Assembly (NCBI GenBank): GCA_903912435.1
Contig: CAIWHI010000174.1
Coordinates: forward strand, 1-14,292
Direction: 5' to 3'
Source: an uncultured Bacteroidota bacterium
GTDB taxonomy: Bacteria > Bacteroidota > Bacteroidia > Chitinophagales > Chitinophagaceae
Length of the DNA stretch: 14,292 nucleotides
The notes under the pieces are model-generated. The model had not been told where the DNA came from. It saw nothing but the letters and a program-made list of their open reading frames with translations, and did no database searches. Position 1 is the first letter of the stretch. Each line of letters starts with the position of its first letter. Positions 8,101 through 14,292 of this stretch are shown one piece after another. The translations under genes and the position numbers were made by a program.

Positions 8101-9721
8101 ATACCTGTGTTGGAGTTGCGGTAAAACCAGCCACCGGGGGCGATCCCACCAATACCTCAAGCAATGCACTATCTCTGCAGCCATTGGTAGTTGTTACTAC
8201 CACCTTGGCAAAATAAACACCTACTGCTGTATAGGTATGGCTGATGACTGAGCCACCAGTAACAGGCAATGATCCATCACCATAAGTCCACACATAGGAT
8301 GCTATTCCAAATGGGTAGGGATGAAAGGAGCTACTATCAGGTACAGTTGTCCAGGTATGACAGGTAAACTGCACTGTAAGAGGAACGCAACCAGTTGCAA
8401 CAGTATCATGATTGATATCAACAAAAAGATTATACAGATTGTATATCTGAATAACGGTATCACGGCAACCACTAGCACCAATAACTATTAATTTCACTGT
8501 ATCTACCCCGTTATTAGCATAGGTGTGTACAGTGCTGGTTCCAATACCTGTATATCCATCACCATATTGCCACGAAACAGTAGAGCCTCCTGGTACAGTA
8601 GCATTAAAACTCAGTGTTGCTGGTGCAGGACAGGGATTTGTAGGGGTAATTGTAAATGTAGCTACAGGCTCGGGCAGTATGGTAACAGTATGTGTTATGG
8701 TATCATAACATGAACCATCAAAAACTATCAATCTGACCGTATATGTACCTGGTGTATAATAAATATGTAAAGGATTTTCCAAACCAGATGTCCTCGAATC
8801 ACCAAAATCCCATGAACTGGATAGATGTGGGGAACTGGTATTTGAAAAACCTATCGTGGAATATAAACAGGCTGTTGTAGCAGAAGTAAAATTGGCAATA
8901 AGGTTGTTAATAGTAATAAAACCAGGTACTGTAACACTGTCCTTACAGCCATTACCATCAGTAACAGCTAATTTCACATTATTTGCACCTGAGGCAGAGT
9001 AGGTATGCGAAGGAGTAGTTGATGAGGCACCACCGCCATCACCAAAAGACCAGGTGAAAGTAAATGGTGATGTACCTGTTGTGAGATTTACAAAATTTAC
9101 AGTGGCCGGAGGTCTGCAAAAATGTGATGGAGAAGCAGTAAAATTGGGTACGGGTGGATCGAAAATATGTATATATCCACCCTTAGTCAGTGATTTAGAA
9201 CATCCCTGGGAATTAGTGACCGCTAATGTGATATTATAAAAGCCAGGAGTTGGGTAAGAATAAACAGGTGAAGTGGCTGTAGAATTATGCCCATCACCAA
9301 AATTCCATATATAGGTCATTGGCCCTGGTGTGCCACCAGTGCTGGTGCTAGTAAATGTAATGGGGGCACCAGGACAAACTGAGGTATCGGGTACACTAAA
9401 ATCCACTGTTGGCAATGGATAAACCGTGATTACCATTCTTTTGGTATTGGAGGATGCACCATTATAAGCGGTTAAGGTTACCGTATAAGTACCAGGGGTG
9501 AGATAACTGCCCGAAGCATTTGTTAATGGTATAAGTGGCGACCCATTTCCTAAATCCCAGGAATAACTGGTGGCACCTGATGAGGTATTGGTAAAATGTA
9601 CCACTAATGGCGGACAACCTGCAGTATAATCGGCAGTAAAATTTGCAGTTACCGCTCCTGATGAATACCCACCCATCATGAAAAAGAAAAACAATAGAAC
9701 TATGGGTATGGATATTTTCAT
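5171..9721 (-). CDS. Giant PKD-repeat surface protein with T9SS type B sorting domain (paralogue B)
   Basis: A 1516-residue exported protein and full-length paralogue of the gene at 147-4721. Residues 1 to about 22 form a signal peptide with a Phe-rich hydrophobic core. Residues from about 25 to 1190 hold 14 PKD units in the same order as in the paralogue. Residues 1191-1421 are three Ig-like modules with LSCTAC and LSCDSC motifs, and 1422-1516 are the CHU_C domain for T9SS type B export. The last 326 residues align with the paralogue without any gap. In the CHU_C domain about 72 of 95 residues are identical by hand count, and the first Ig-like module is about 73% identical. Aligned codons differ often at third positions, so the duplication is not recent. 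Unit 4 has GDS in place of GDG. The start is ATG without a nearby Shine-Dalgarno; an AGGAGG-like string about 35 nt upstream is too far to serve it. Adhesin or gliding function is inferred. Confidence 0.9.
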   Translation of the reverse strand: MKISIPIVLLFFFFMMGGYSSGAVTANFTADYTAGCPPLVVHFTNTSSGATSYSWDLGNGSPLIPLTNASGSYLTPGTYTVTLTAYNGASSNTKRMVITVYPLPTVDFSVPDTSVCPGAPITFTSTSTGGTPGPMTYIWNFGDGHNSTATSPVYSYPTPGFYNITLAVTNSQGCSKSLTKGGYIHIFDPPVPNFTASPSHFCRPPATVNFVNLTTGTSPFTFTWSFGDGGGASSTTPSHTYSASGANNVKLAVTDGNGCKDSVTVPGFITINNLIANFTSATTACLYSTIGFSNTSSPHLSSSWDFGDSRTSGLENPLHIYYTPGTYTVRLIVFDGSCYDTITHTVTILPEPVATFTITPTNPCPAPATLSFNATVPGGSTVSWQYGDGYTGIGTSTVHTYANNGVDTVKLIVIGASGCRDTVIQIYNLYNLFVDINHDTVATGCVPLTVQFTCHTWTTVPDSSSFHPYPFGIASYVWTYGDGSLPVTGGSVISHTYTAVGVYFAKVVVTTTNGCRDSALLEVLVGSPPVAGFTATPTQVCVHRGVQFINSSTGADSYRWFFGDGTTSLDINPNDTFNTPGTYTVTLIAYFHGCPDTFIRPNYITIDSPLARIIAGYRCIPPTQVGFIDTSWGDDTHMWYFGDGTSSSARDTIHNYPSLSIYNVMLTTYNARSGCRDTAYKLINLIRPIPEFRASDTAVCRDAIVSFTPHIIGDTAVDYFWFRNFIDRDHDTGAVYQDTFLTTGRYTITLVIRDSHTCLDTLTKTNYVLVARPVDSFATLPSSGCLPLTVTFHDYSRDVPGTSFTSFLWSYGDGSSGTVTTATSTHIYTAVGVYDVIEIVTDNVGCKDTITRPALISVYHPRATFYATSTYPCAGVNDNFVNASTGIISSLWLFGDGDTSTSYSAVHAYAVPGVYTVRLVVTDAHGCTDTATYVGYINVTKPSASFYMDDSFTICLPLLTNFFNTSTGAVTYAWSFGDGNTSVLFNPSDIYIISGYFPVTLVASNIYGCSDTAIRHVNVYGYAGAFTYAPLQGCAPLTVDFHASIMNVPSLVWDFQDGTTSPAGTVDSAKHTYTIPGAYVPRLILSDFTGCQNSSVGLDTIKIDAITSKVKTNPNPVCVNTTFNFSDSATSYWSTINYYLWWFTSTDSSSLASTSWLYDTAGTYQISVTLKDGWGCTLVDTENITVYPLPVIKASPDTVVCVGDPATLKAKGGNTYVWSPPYALSCTACNPTSASPTVVTTYTVTGKDIHGCMNTDTVSVYLKTKTESRGWGDTEICLGEVVPIFDTGGNKYTWYPAIGLSAANIANPISTPNYSINYMVVSQLASCIPDTNYVQVIVHPLPIVDAGPDQTLLAGSTAQLVASGSNIGSFDWGGVGTLSCDSCYNPVASMSVTTTYVVKVKSSFGCRAEDSVTIHLFCNTSQVFVPNSFTPNGDGENDVFYPRGKGISIIKSFRIYNRWGELLFERSGFNLNDATYGWNGLYQNDTPRPDVYVYVIDAICETGEPVFLKGDVTIIR
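6152..9649 (-). repeat. Array of about 14 PKD units in paralogue B
   Basis: The units match those of paralogue A one to one in order and landmarks. Unit 6 has the same long insertion with a HPYPF motif (near 8309-8326), unit 9 again lacks GDG, and unit 1 again has a single Cys. All other units carry at least the pair C...GC; unit 6 has a third Cys. Boundaries were drawn by eye. Confidence 0.8.
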
Positions 9722-9913
9722 TCGTTACGGTATAAAAAAAGTAAAAACTACAAATACCTCCTAAAATAATAACACTCTGTTAAAAAGACAGTCGAATATA
9801 CGAAAAACGTTGGGTAATTTTTAACATTTATTCATTAATTACAGTTCACAGACAATAGCTAACCTAATTTCAATAAATAAACATGCTCATAAAATGACTA
9901 TAAATAAAAGATG

Positions 9914-9927
9914 CTATATTAATATAG
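9914..9927. repeat. Perfect 14-bp AT-rich palindrome
   Basis: CTATATTAATATAG reads the same on both strands. It lies about 193 bp upstream of the start of PKD paralogue B. It could be a protein-binding site, but its AT-rich composition makes a chance palindrome plausible. Confidence 0.3.
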
Positions 9928-10012
9928 ACGTAAAAAAGCACAAAAATGTTAGTAAAATCAGAAAATAATTTAATTGCAACGTTTAATACCCGCCAATAAT
10001 CATAATACCCTC

Positions 10013-10061
10013 AAACAAGATATACCCATAAATCTATAATGCCAGGGCTGGCATCTTGTTT
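10013..10061 (-). terminator. Nested inverted repeat, possible terminator of the kelch gene
   Basis: An outer pair AAACAAG (10013-10019) and CTTGTTT (10055-10061) encloses a GC-containing hairpin ATGCCA-GGGC-TGGCAT (10039-10054). It lies 30-78 nt past the kelch gene's stop. On the minus strand the inner hairpin is followed by an AT-rich stretch but not a clean U-run; on the plus strand it is followed by CTTGTTTTATT. It may stop transcription on either strand, or only protect the 3' end of the mRNA. Confidence 0.35.
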
Positions 10062-10090
10062 TATTACAATCCTATTGCAAAAGTCAAATT

Positions 10091-11872
10091 CTATTTAATA
10101 ATCAAGCTGCTATTATAAACCTTGTTACCCGATACCAGACCTACGATATAAACCCCTTTAGTAAGTCCATGAAGATTGATATCGAATATATTTTTACCCT
10201 GTAAGCTTTTTTCAAATTTTTCCCTCACTATCCTGCTCAATACATCCTGTACCCTTATACTTACATTTCCTGATTGGCTACTTATAAATTCAACAGTTGC
10301 AGCTTCATGTGCAGGATTTGGATAAATAAACATACCATCTGCAAATCCTTTTACAGACTCAGTTCCCAAATAGCTACAAACCTCAAATGGCACTGGTGCC
10401 GAAGCATTACCATTGGCAACCACCTGCAGGCTATAAGTACCTATTGGTAACCCATCTGGCAAACTAAATGAGGTGGTATCAGGTTTTGCTCCTCTCATTA
10501 TTCCATAGGTATTCCATCCAAAGGTCCTGCCATAATACACAGTATCGTTCCTGCTTATACGCACTATAGGATAATTGGTCGATATCTGCCAGTCATCACC
10601 ATAACATGCCCCCTCTGTAATACCATTAAACAACTTACCCGTAGCAATAAAAGTATCGCAATTGATTTTAATAATACTGTCAATGGTAGGCTTGCCTACA
10701 CTCATTGGTACGCCATCAGGAGTATAGATATAATACTGTCCATTACCCTGACATCCAAATAAAATATTACCATCAGGCAGACAAAGCATATTTGATAGAA
10801 AAGCTGCTTTATCCAGGCTATCCTTACCACCAATAGTTGGCGCCAGCACCTGGGTAAATGAATTAGTACGGTAATCGAATTCATAAAAATACATTGGCCT
10901 TCTAAAAACATTACCATACTTTGGTATAGGTGAAAGGGCGCATAAAATTTTACCATTCACCATCATTGCACCGGCTGCATCAGGTGCGCCGAGCGAATCT
11001 GGAATTCTAGGTCCTGCAGTCCACACCCCAGGGTGCAATGTGCCTGATGGTGTATAATAGGCTGTATTTCCCGATGCACCTAAAAAGAAGGCCTTACCAT
11101 TAGGCAACATAAAAGCCGGACCGGTTTCATAACCATATGGATCATAGAGCGAAACAGGAACTGTAGAATCTCTTACCCATTTGTTTGAATCGGGTATAAA
11201 ACGCTCTGAATTGTTTGAATAAATATCCACATAAAGCAGGCTATTGTCGGGCAACTTCAACCATGCCGACTCATTATCAATACCCAGGGTTGGCGGTCCG
11301 GGTGAATAATTATTAGTTACAGGGTCAAACAAATAGGTTCTGTGCGACACTGAATGACCTGACAGAACAACTGACTGTAACACCCTGCCATCATTTAGTA
11401 TTTCTGAGTTGCCATCAGATATAGTATCATTAAGATCAGTTAAAGGACCCGCCGGATTCCACTGGTCTGATATAGGATCATATACTTCACCCCTATTACG
11501 TCCAGTTCCATATTCACCTCCTGCTACATATACTCTGCCATCCTTAAGTACCTGCGAAGAAAAATATAACCGGGTATCATACATAGGCTGAGTCCTTGAC
11601 CATAAGCCATTTATATAACTACCATGTATATCGGGAATTATTTTATTCCAACCATTGCCATACACATCACCACCACCTACAGCAGTTTTAACTATTACTG
11701 TACCATCAGTTAGCAACAACATCGCACCTGCGCATGAGTCTATTGATGCATCCTTCATCTTTGTCCACGTACCCTGGGCATTGGCAGTACTATTCATAAT
11801 TAATAATCCCAAAGCCGCGTATAGCAATCTTGCAGAGTTAGGTCTTACAAGTGTCTTTATTTTTTCAATCAT
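10091..11872 (-). CDS. Secreted kelch / galactose-oxidase-like beta-propeller protein with T9SS type A sorting domain
   Basis: A 593-residue exported protein. Residues 1 to about 32 are a signal peptide ending ANAQ. Residues from about 35 to 385 are a kelch-type propeller; recurring strand motifs include DGRVYVAGGEYG, EVYDPISDQW, NDGRVLQS, LPNGKAFFLG and LPDGNILFG. Residues from about 389 to 500 resemble the C-terminal early-set domain of galactose-oxidase-like proteins (ACYGDDWQISTNYPIVRI, LPIGTYSLQVVANG). Residues 514-593 are a Por secretion-system tail (MFIYPNP...G.Y.V...). The start chosen is the ATG at 11870-11872; a TTG codon directly before it is less likely. The stop is TAG. Where galactose oxidase has its third-domain copper His, this protein appears to have none (RTFGWNTYG segment), so it may bind glycans or proteins rather than oxidise sugars; this is inference from an eye alignment. 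Confidence 0.85.
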   Translation of the reverse strand: MIEKIKTLVRPNSARLLYAALGLLIMNSTANAQGTWTKMKDASIDSCAGAMLLLTDGTVIVKTAVGGGDVYGNGWNKIIPDIHGSYINGLWSRTQPMYDTRLYFSSQVLKDGRVYVAGGEYGTGRNRGEVYDPISDQWNPAGPLTDLNDTISDGNSEILNDGRVLQSVVLSGHSVSHRTYLFDPVTNNYSPGPPTLGIDNESAWLKLPDNSLLYVDIYSNNSERFIPDSNKWVRDSTVPVSLYDPYGYETGPAFMLPNGKAFFLGASGNTAYYTPSGTLHPGVWTAGPRIPDSLGAPDAAGAMMVNGKILCALSPIPKYGNVFRRPMYFYEFDYRTNSFTQVLAPTIGGKDSLDKAAFLSNMLCLPDGNILFGCQGNGQYYIYTPDGVPMSVGKPTIDSIIKINCDTFIATGKLFNGITEGACYGDDWQISTNYPIVRISRNDTVYYGRTFGWNTYGIMRGAKPDTTSFSLPDGLPIGTYSLQVVANGNASAPVPFEVCSYLGTESVKGFADGMFIYPNPAHEAATVEFISSQSGNVSIRVQDVLSRIVREKFEKSLQGKNIFDINLHGLTKGVYIVGLVSGNKVYNSSLIIK

Positions 11873-11925
11873 CAATTTTCAATTAATTTAGTTCAGGTAA
11901 TTAAAACCTATTGGCTTGAGGATAC

Positions 11926-11933
11926 CAAAAGTA
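11926..11933 (-). promoter_or_regulatory. Candidate -7 promoter element of the kelch gene
   Basis: TACTTTTG on the minus strand matches the Bacteroidota -7 consensus TAnnTTTG exactly, 54-61 nt upstream of the kelch ATG. The -33 partner is weak: TTAG about 22 nt upstream in place of TTTG. Initiation here would give a leader of about 45-50 nt. Confidence 0.4.
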
Positions 11934-11989
11934 GATTATGACACTGAATTTAGTTCTAAGTAAATTTTTTATAAAGTTACTGAAGTTTC

Positions 11990-12002
11990 CGGCAAATTGC
12001 CG
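11990..12002. promoter_or_regulatory. 13-bp palindrome midway between divergent kelch gene and pheS
   Basis: CGGCAA-A-TTGCCG is a perfect 6-1-6 inverted repeat, GC-rich in an AT-rich spacer. Its centre (11996) lies almost exactly midway between the two start codons (11872 and 12123). This suits an operator serving one or both directions, but no regulator can be named from the sequence. Confidence 0.35.
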
Positions 12003-12107
12003 AATGACTTAAAATTTTGCTCAAATCCTCTGCCTGGTCTAACAGTTTATTGGTTAAATAAATACTTAAACAATCACCTCCAAGTTTTTAGTTTTAGATT
12101 TAGACTA

Positions 12108-12115
12108 TACCTTTG
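12108..12115 (+). promoter_or_regulatory. Candidate -7 promoter element directly before pheS
   Basis: TACCTTTG matches the Bacteroidota TAnnTTTG consensus and ends 7 nt before the pheS ATG. If used, transcription would begin within a few bases of the start codon, giving an almost leaderless mRNA. No TTG is present at the -33 spacing, only a T-rich stretch (GTTTTTAG), so the element may be fortuitous. Confidence 0.35.
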
Positions 12116-12122
12116 CTTTACT

Positions 12123-13148
12123 ATGCCATCCTTACAGGAGCTAATAAACGTACATGAGCAGGAAATAAAGGCTTTTAGCCCTGCCGACAACACAGATTTG
12201 GAAAATTTCCGTATCCGCTTTCTGGGTACTAAGGGTATCGTAAAATCGCTCTCAGGAGAGATGAAAACAGTGCCACCCGACCAGAGAAAAGAAGCCGGAC
12301 AGATGCTCAATGCTTTCAAGCAATTGGCTGAGGAAAAATATGCTTCCTTCAAAGAAATGCAGGAAGGTGTTGCCAATAATGGCCCGGCAATAGATTATAC
12401 CTTGCCAGGGATTCCGTTGCCCATTGGCACACGCCACCCATTGAGAATTGTAGAAAACCAGATAGTATCAATATTTGAAAAGATAGGCTTCAGTGTAGCT
12501 ACCGGACCCGAAATTGAGGATGATTGGCACAACTTCAGCTCGCTGAATATGCCAGCCGACCACCCTGCCCGCGATATGCAGGATACATTTTACGTTTCTA
12601 GTAATCCCGACTGGGTATTACGTACCCATACATCATCTGTTCAGGCAAGGATACTAGAAACCCAATCGCTACCTGTGAGGGTAATTTGCCCAGGCAGGGT
12701 TTACAGAAATGAAACAATATCAGCCAGGGCACATTGCTTTTTCCACCAGTGCGAAGGCCTTTATGTAGATAAAGATGTATCATTTGCCGACCTGAAACAA
12801 ACCCTCTACTATTTCGTAACCGAAATGTTTGGTGCTGATACCAAGGTGCGTTTCCGCCCATCTTACTTCCCATTCACCGAACCTAGTGCCGAAATGGACA
12901 TTTCATGCACTGTATGTGGTGGCAAGGGCTGCAATCTTTGCAAGCATTCAGGCTGGGTGGAGATTCTGGGTTGTGGTATGGTGCACCCCAATATGCTCCG
13001 TAATTTCGGCATTGACCCGGAGGTCTATACCGGTTTTGCATTTGGTATGGGCGTAGAGCGAATTACCCAGATTAAATTCCAGGTAAACGACCTCAGGCTG
13101 TATTCACAAAATGATGTGCGGTTTTTGCGGCAATTCCAAAGTTTGTAG
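12123..13148 (+). CDS. pheS: Phenylalanine--tRNA ligase alpha subunit
   Basis: A 341-residue cytoplasmic enzyme subunit. With the beta subunit PheT (not in the window) it forms the tetramer that charges tRNA-Phe with phenylalanine. Residues from about 1 to 90 are the N-terminal helical coiled-coil arm (FRIRFLGTKG). The class II catalytic core follows: GPEIEDDWHNF, LRTHTSSVQAR, motif 2 (GRVYRNETISARAHCFFHQCEG), RFRPSYFPFTEPSAEMD and motif 3 (GFAFGMGVERI), then the NDVRFLRQF end. A CxxCGGKGCxxC insertion looks metal-binding and is also known from Bacillus-type PheS. The ATG at 12123 is preferred: the frame stays open upstream to a TTG at 11997, but the extra 42 residues do not resemble PheS, and the chosen length fits the family. 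It diverges from the kelch gene and is unrelated to it in function. Confidence 0.96.
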   Translation: MPSLQELINVHEQEIKAFSPADNTDLENFRIRFLGTKGIVKSLSGEMKTVPPDQRKEAGQMLNAFKQLAEEKYASFKEMQEGVANNGPAIDYTLPGIPLPIGTRHPLRIVENQIVSIFEKIGFSVATGPEIEDDWHNFSSLNMPADHPARDMQDTFYVSSNPDWVLRTHTSSVQARILETQSLPVRVICPGRVYRNETISARAHCFFHQCEGLYVDKDVSFADLKQTLYYFVTEMFGADTKVRFRPSYFPFTEPSAEMDISCTVCGGKGCNLCKHSGWVEILGCGMVHPNMLRNFGIDPEVYTGFAFGMGVERITQIKFQVNDLRLYSQNDVRFLRQFQSL

Positions 13149-13209
13149 CGCGGCTTAATATTAATTGATTTTAGTTTTATCATAGGAATGTTGACCTAAA
13201 GAATTCGAT

Positions 13210-14292
13210 ATGCTTACCATTGATGAAGTAAAATCTTTACTGACCGACCTGGAATCAGACCGGATTGAGCGAACTATTTCAGTAAGGGAAGATAAGCTTG
13301 GTCCTGCGGTATGCGCATTTTCTAATGACTATCCTAATCACAAAAAATCAGCTTACATACTCATAGGTGTTGAAGACAATGGGAAAGTAAATGGGATGAA
13401 AATTGGTGACGATATATTGCAAAGCATAGGCAATGTAAGGTCTAATGGCAATGTTTTACCCCAACCCTCAATGATTGTAAGCCCGGTATATAACATAGAT
13501 GGTGGTGAGGTAGTAGTGGTGGAGGTGCAACCATCCTTTTACCCTCCGGTGCGCTATAAGGGCAATTGCCACATTAGAATAGGCCCCAGGAAAGCACTTG
13601 CTAACGAAGCCGAAGAAAGAAGATTATCTGAGAAAAGAAGTTCCACTTCCAAGACTTTCGATTCCAGGGCTTGCCCCGGAACTTCCAGTTCAGATATCAA
13701 CCTTGATTTAATAAAAACATTCTACCTGCCTGCGGCCATCTCTCCCGAAATTCTGGAGGCTAACCATAGGAGCATTATTGAGCAGGTTTCTTCCTTGCGT
13801 CTTTACGATTTGCCTTATAATTGCCCCACAAATGCCGGATTGATATTATTTGGGAAAAATCCACAATTCCATTTTCCGGGTGCATATATTCAGTTTGTAA
13901 AGTTTGATGGGGCCTTAATGACCGACCATGTTTTATTTGAAAAAAGGTTTACCGGACCACATTTGCATATTTTAAAAAACCTGGACGATTTTATTGAATC
14001 AAGTTTAATAAAATCCCGCCCGGTAAGAAATGGTACAATGAGGGAAGATACCCTTTATAATTACCCCCTCTGGTCGTTGCGTGAATTTATGATGAACGCC
14101 ATCATGCACCGTGATTTTGAATCAAATGCTCCTGTGTATATTTATGAATATTCCAATCGTATAGAAATCATTAATCCAGGTGGACTTTTTGGTGAAGTAA
14201 GGCCAGAAAACTTCCCAAACATCAGCGATTACAGGAACCCTGTTATTTCAGAAGCAATGAAAACACTGGGCTTTGTAAACAAATTCAATTTC
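13210..14292 (+). CDS. AlbA_2 (Schlafen-type) and GHKL-ATPase domain protein, 3' end cut by window
   Basis: The first 361 residues of a protein that continues past the window. The ATG at 13210 is the first possible start: an in-frame TGA lies 15 bp before it. Residues from about 15 to 140 are an AlbA_2 putative nucleic-acid-binding domain (IERTIS, AYILIGVEDNGK, PPVRYKG, IRIGPR). After a linker comes AGLILFGKNPQFHFPGAYIQ, then a GHKL-type ATPase region (HATPase_c_4) with the N-box-like REFMMNAIMHRDFESNAP and the G1-like RIEIINPGGLFGE, followed by NPVISEAMKTLGFVNKF. Such proteins are usually about 450-550 aa with a C-terminal winged helix, and are often labelled transcriptional regulator or RecG-like helicase although they lack helicase motifs. 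It lies 61 bp after pheS on the same strand, so read-through is possible. Its role is not known; a regulatory or defence link is inference. Confidence 0.85.
   Translation, partial: MLTIDEVKSLLTDLESDRIERTISVREDKLGPAVCAFSNDYPNHKKSAYILIGVEDNGKVNGMKIGDDILQSIGNVRSNGNVLPQPSMIVSPVYNIDGGEVVVVEVQPSFYPPVRYKGNCHIRIGPRKALANEAEERRLSEKRSSTSKTFDSRACPGTSSSDINLDLIKTFYLPAAISPEILEANHRSIIEQVSSLRLYDLPYNCPTNAGLILFGKNPQFHFPGAYIQFVKFDGALMTDHVLFEKRFTGPHLHILKNLDDFIESSLIKSRPVRNGTMREDTLYNYPLWSLREFMMNAIMHRDFESNAPVYIYEYSNRIEIINPGGLFGEVRPENFPNISDYRNPVISEAMKTLGFVNKFNF

Larger units (their letters stand above)
9722..10090. other. 369-bp intergenic region between PKD paralogue B and the kelch gene
   Basis: No gene is visible; the longest ATG-initiated frame noticed has 17 codons. 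The region should contain the promoter of the left gene (minus strand) and the 3' end of the kelch transcript. Visible elements are a perfect 14-bp palindrome at 9914-9927, a nested inverted repeat at 10013-10061 near the kelch stop, and A/T tracts next to the left gene's start. No exact TAnnTTTG element was found upstream of the left gene. Confidence 0.6.

Noticed and set aside
7946..8251. 101-codon plus-strand frame inside PKD paralogue B, and similar antisense frames of 60-100 codons
   Set aside because: They lie opposite a long, clearly conserved coding frame, show no recognisable family features, and fit frame shadows.
9757..9765. AGGAGG-like string on the minus strand upstream of PKD paralogue B
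   Set aside because: About 35 nt from the ATG, with no in-frame alternative start at proper spacing; Bacteroidota rarely rely on Shine-Dalgarno pairing.
11997..12122. Extended N-terminus for PheS beginning at TTG 11997
   Set aside because: The 42 extra residues do not look like PheS, the start would be TTG within a DNA palindrome, and the ATG at 12123 gives the normal family length.
12904..12954. CxxCGGKGCxxC cluster of PheS as a novel metal site
   Set aside because: The same kind of cluster is known in other bacterial PheS proteins such as those of Bacillus, so it is a family variant.
13149..13209. Dedicated promoter between pheS and the AlbA_2 gene
   Set aside because: Only a one-mismatch TAGTTTTA was seen and no clear -33 element; co-transcription with pheS is just as likely.

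Overview
The window looks like chromosomal DNA of a member of the Bacteroidota, most likely of the Chitinophagales/Chitinophagaceae kind (inference). Three things point there: secreted proteins carrying both known kinds of type IX secretion system (T9SS) C-terminal sorting domain, AT-rich DNA with no Shine-Dalgarno sequence placed to serve the starts, and TAnnTTTG promoter-like (-7) elements in front of some genes.

Layout. On the minus strand, covering about 11.9 kb, are three consecutive genes for exported proteins. Two are giant paralogues of 1524 aa (147-4721) and 1516 aa (5171-9721). Each has a signal peptide, about 14 PKD-type beta-sandwich units, three cysteine-containing Ig-like modules and a CHU_C / gliding-motility-associated C-terminal domain (T9SS type B signal). 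The third (10091-11872) is a kelch / galactose-oxidase-like beta-propeller protein with a type A (Por secretion tail) signal. Gaps of 449 and 369 bp separate them, so each is probably its own transcription unit. On the plus strand, after a 250-bp divergent intergenic region, lie pheS (phenylalanyl-tRNA synthetase alpha subunit, 12123-13148) and, 61 bp on, the first 361 codons of an AlbA_2 (Schlafen-type) plus GHKL-ATPase protein cut by the window end.

How they fit together. The three minus-strand genes make cell-surface or secreted T9SS cargo; the two large ones look like rod-shaped, disulfide-stabilised adhesins of the kind linked to gliding or attachment. They arose by duplication of one whole gene: PKD unit order, degenerate units and an unusual insertion in unit 6 correspond one to one. 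pheS is unrelated housekeeping, and the AlbA_2/ATPase gene belongs to a family of regulators or ATPases often found in accessory DNA. No RNA gene, IS element, transposase or CRISPR array was seen. The nearest to a new observation is the twin PKD-array pair and its conserved irregularities, together with several intergenic DNA symmetries: a palindrome midway between the kelch gene and pheS, a G-quadruplex-like motif, and a nested inverted repeat behind the kelch gene.
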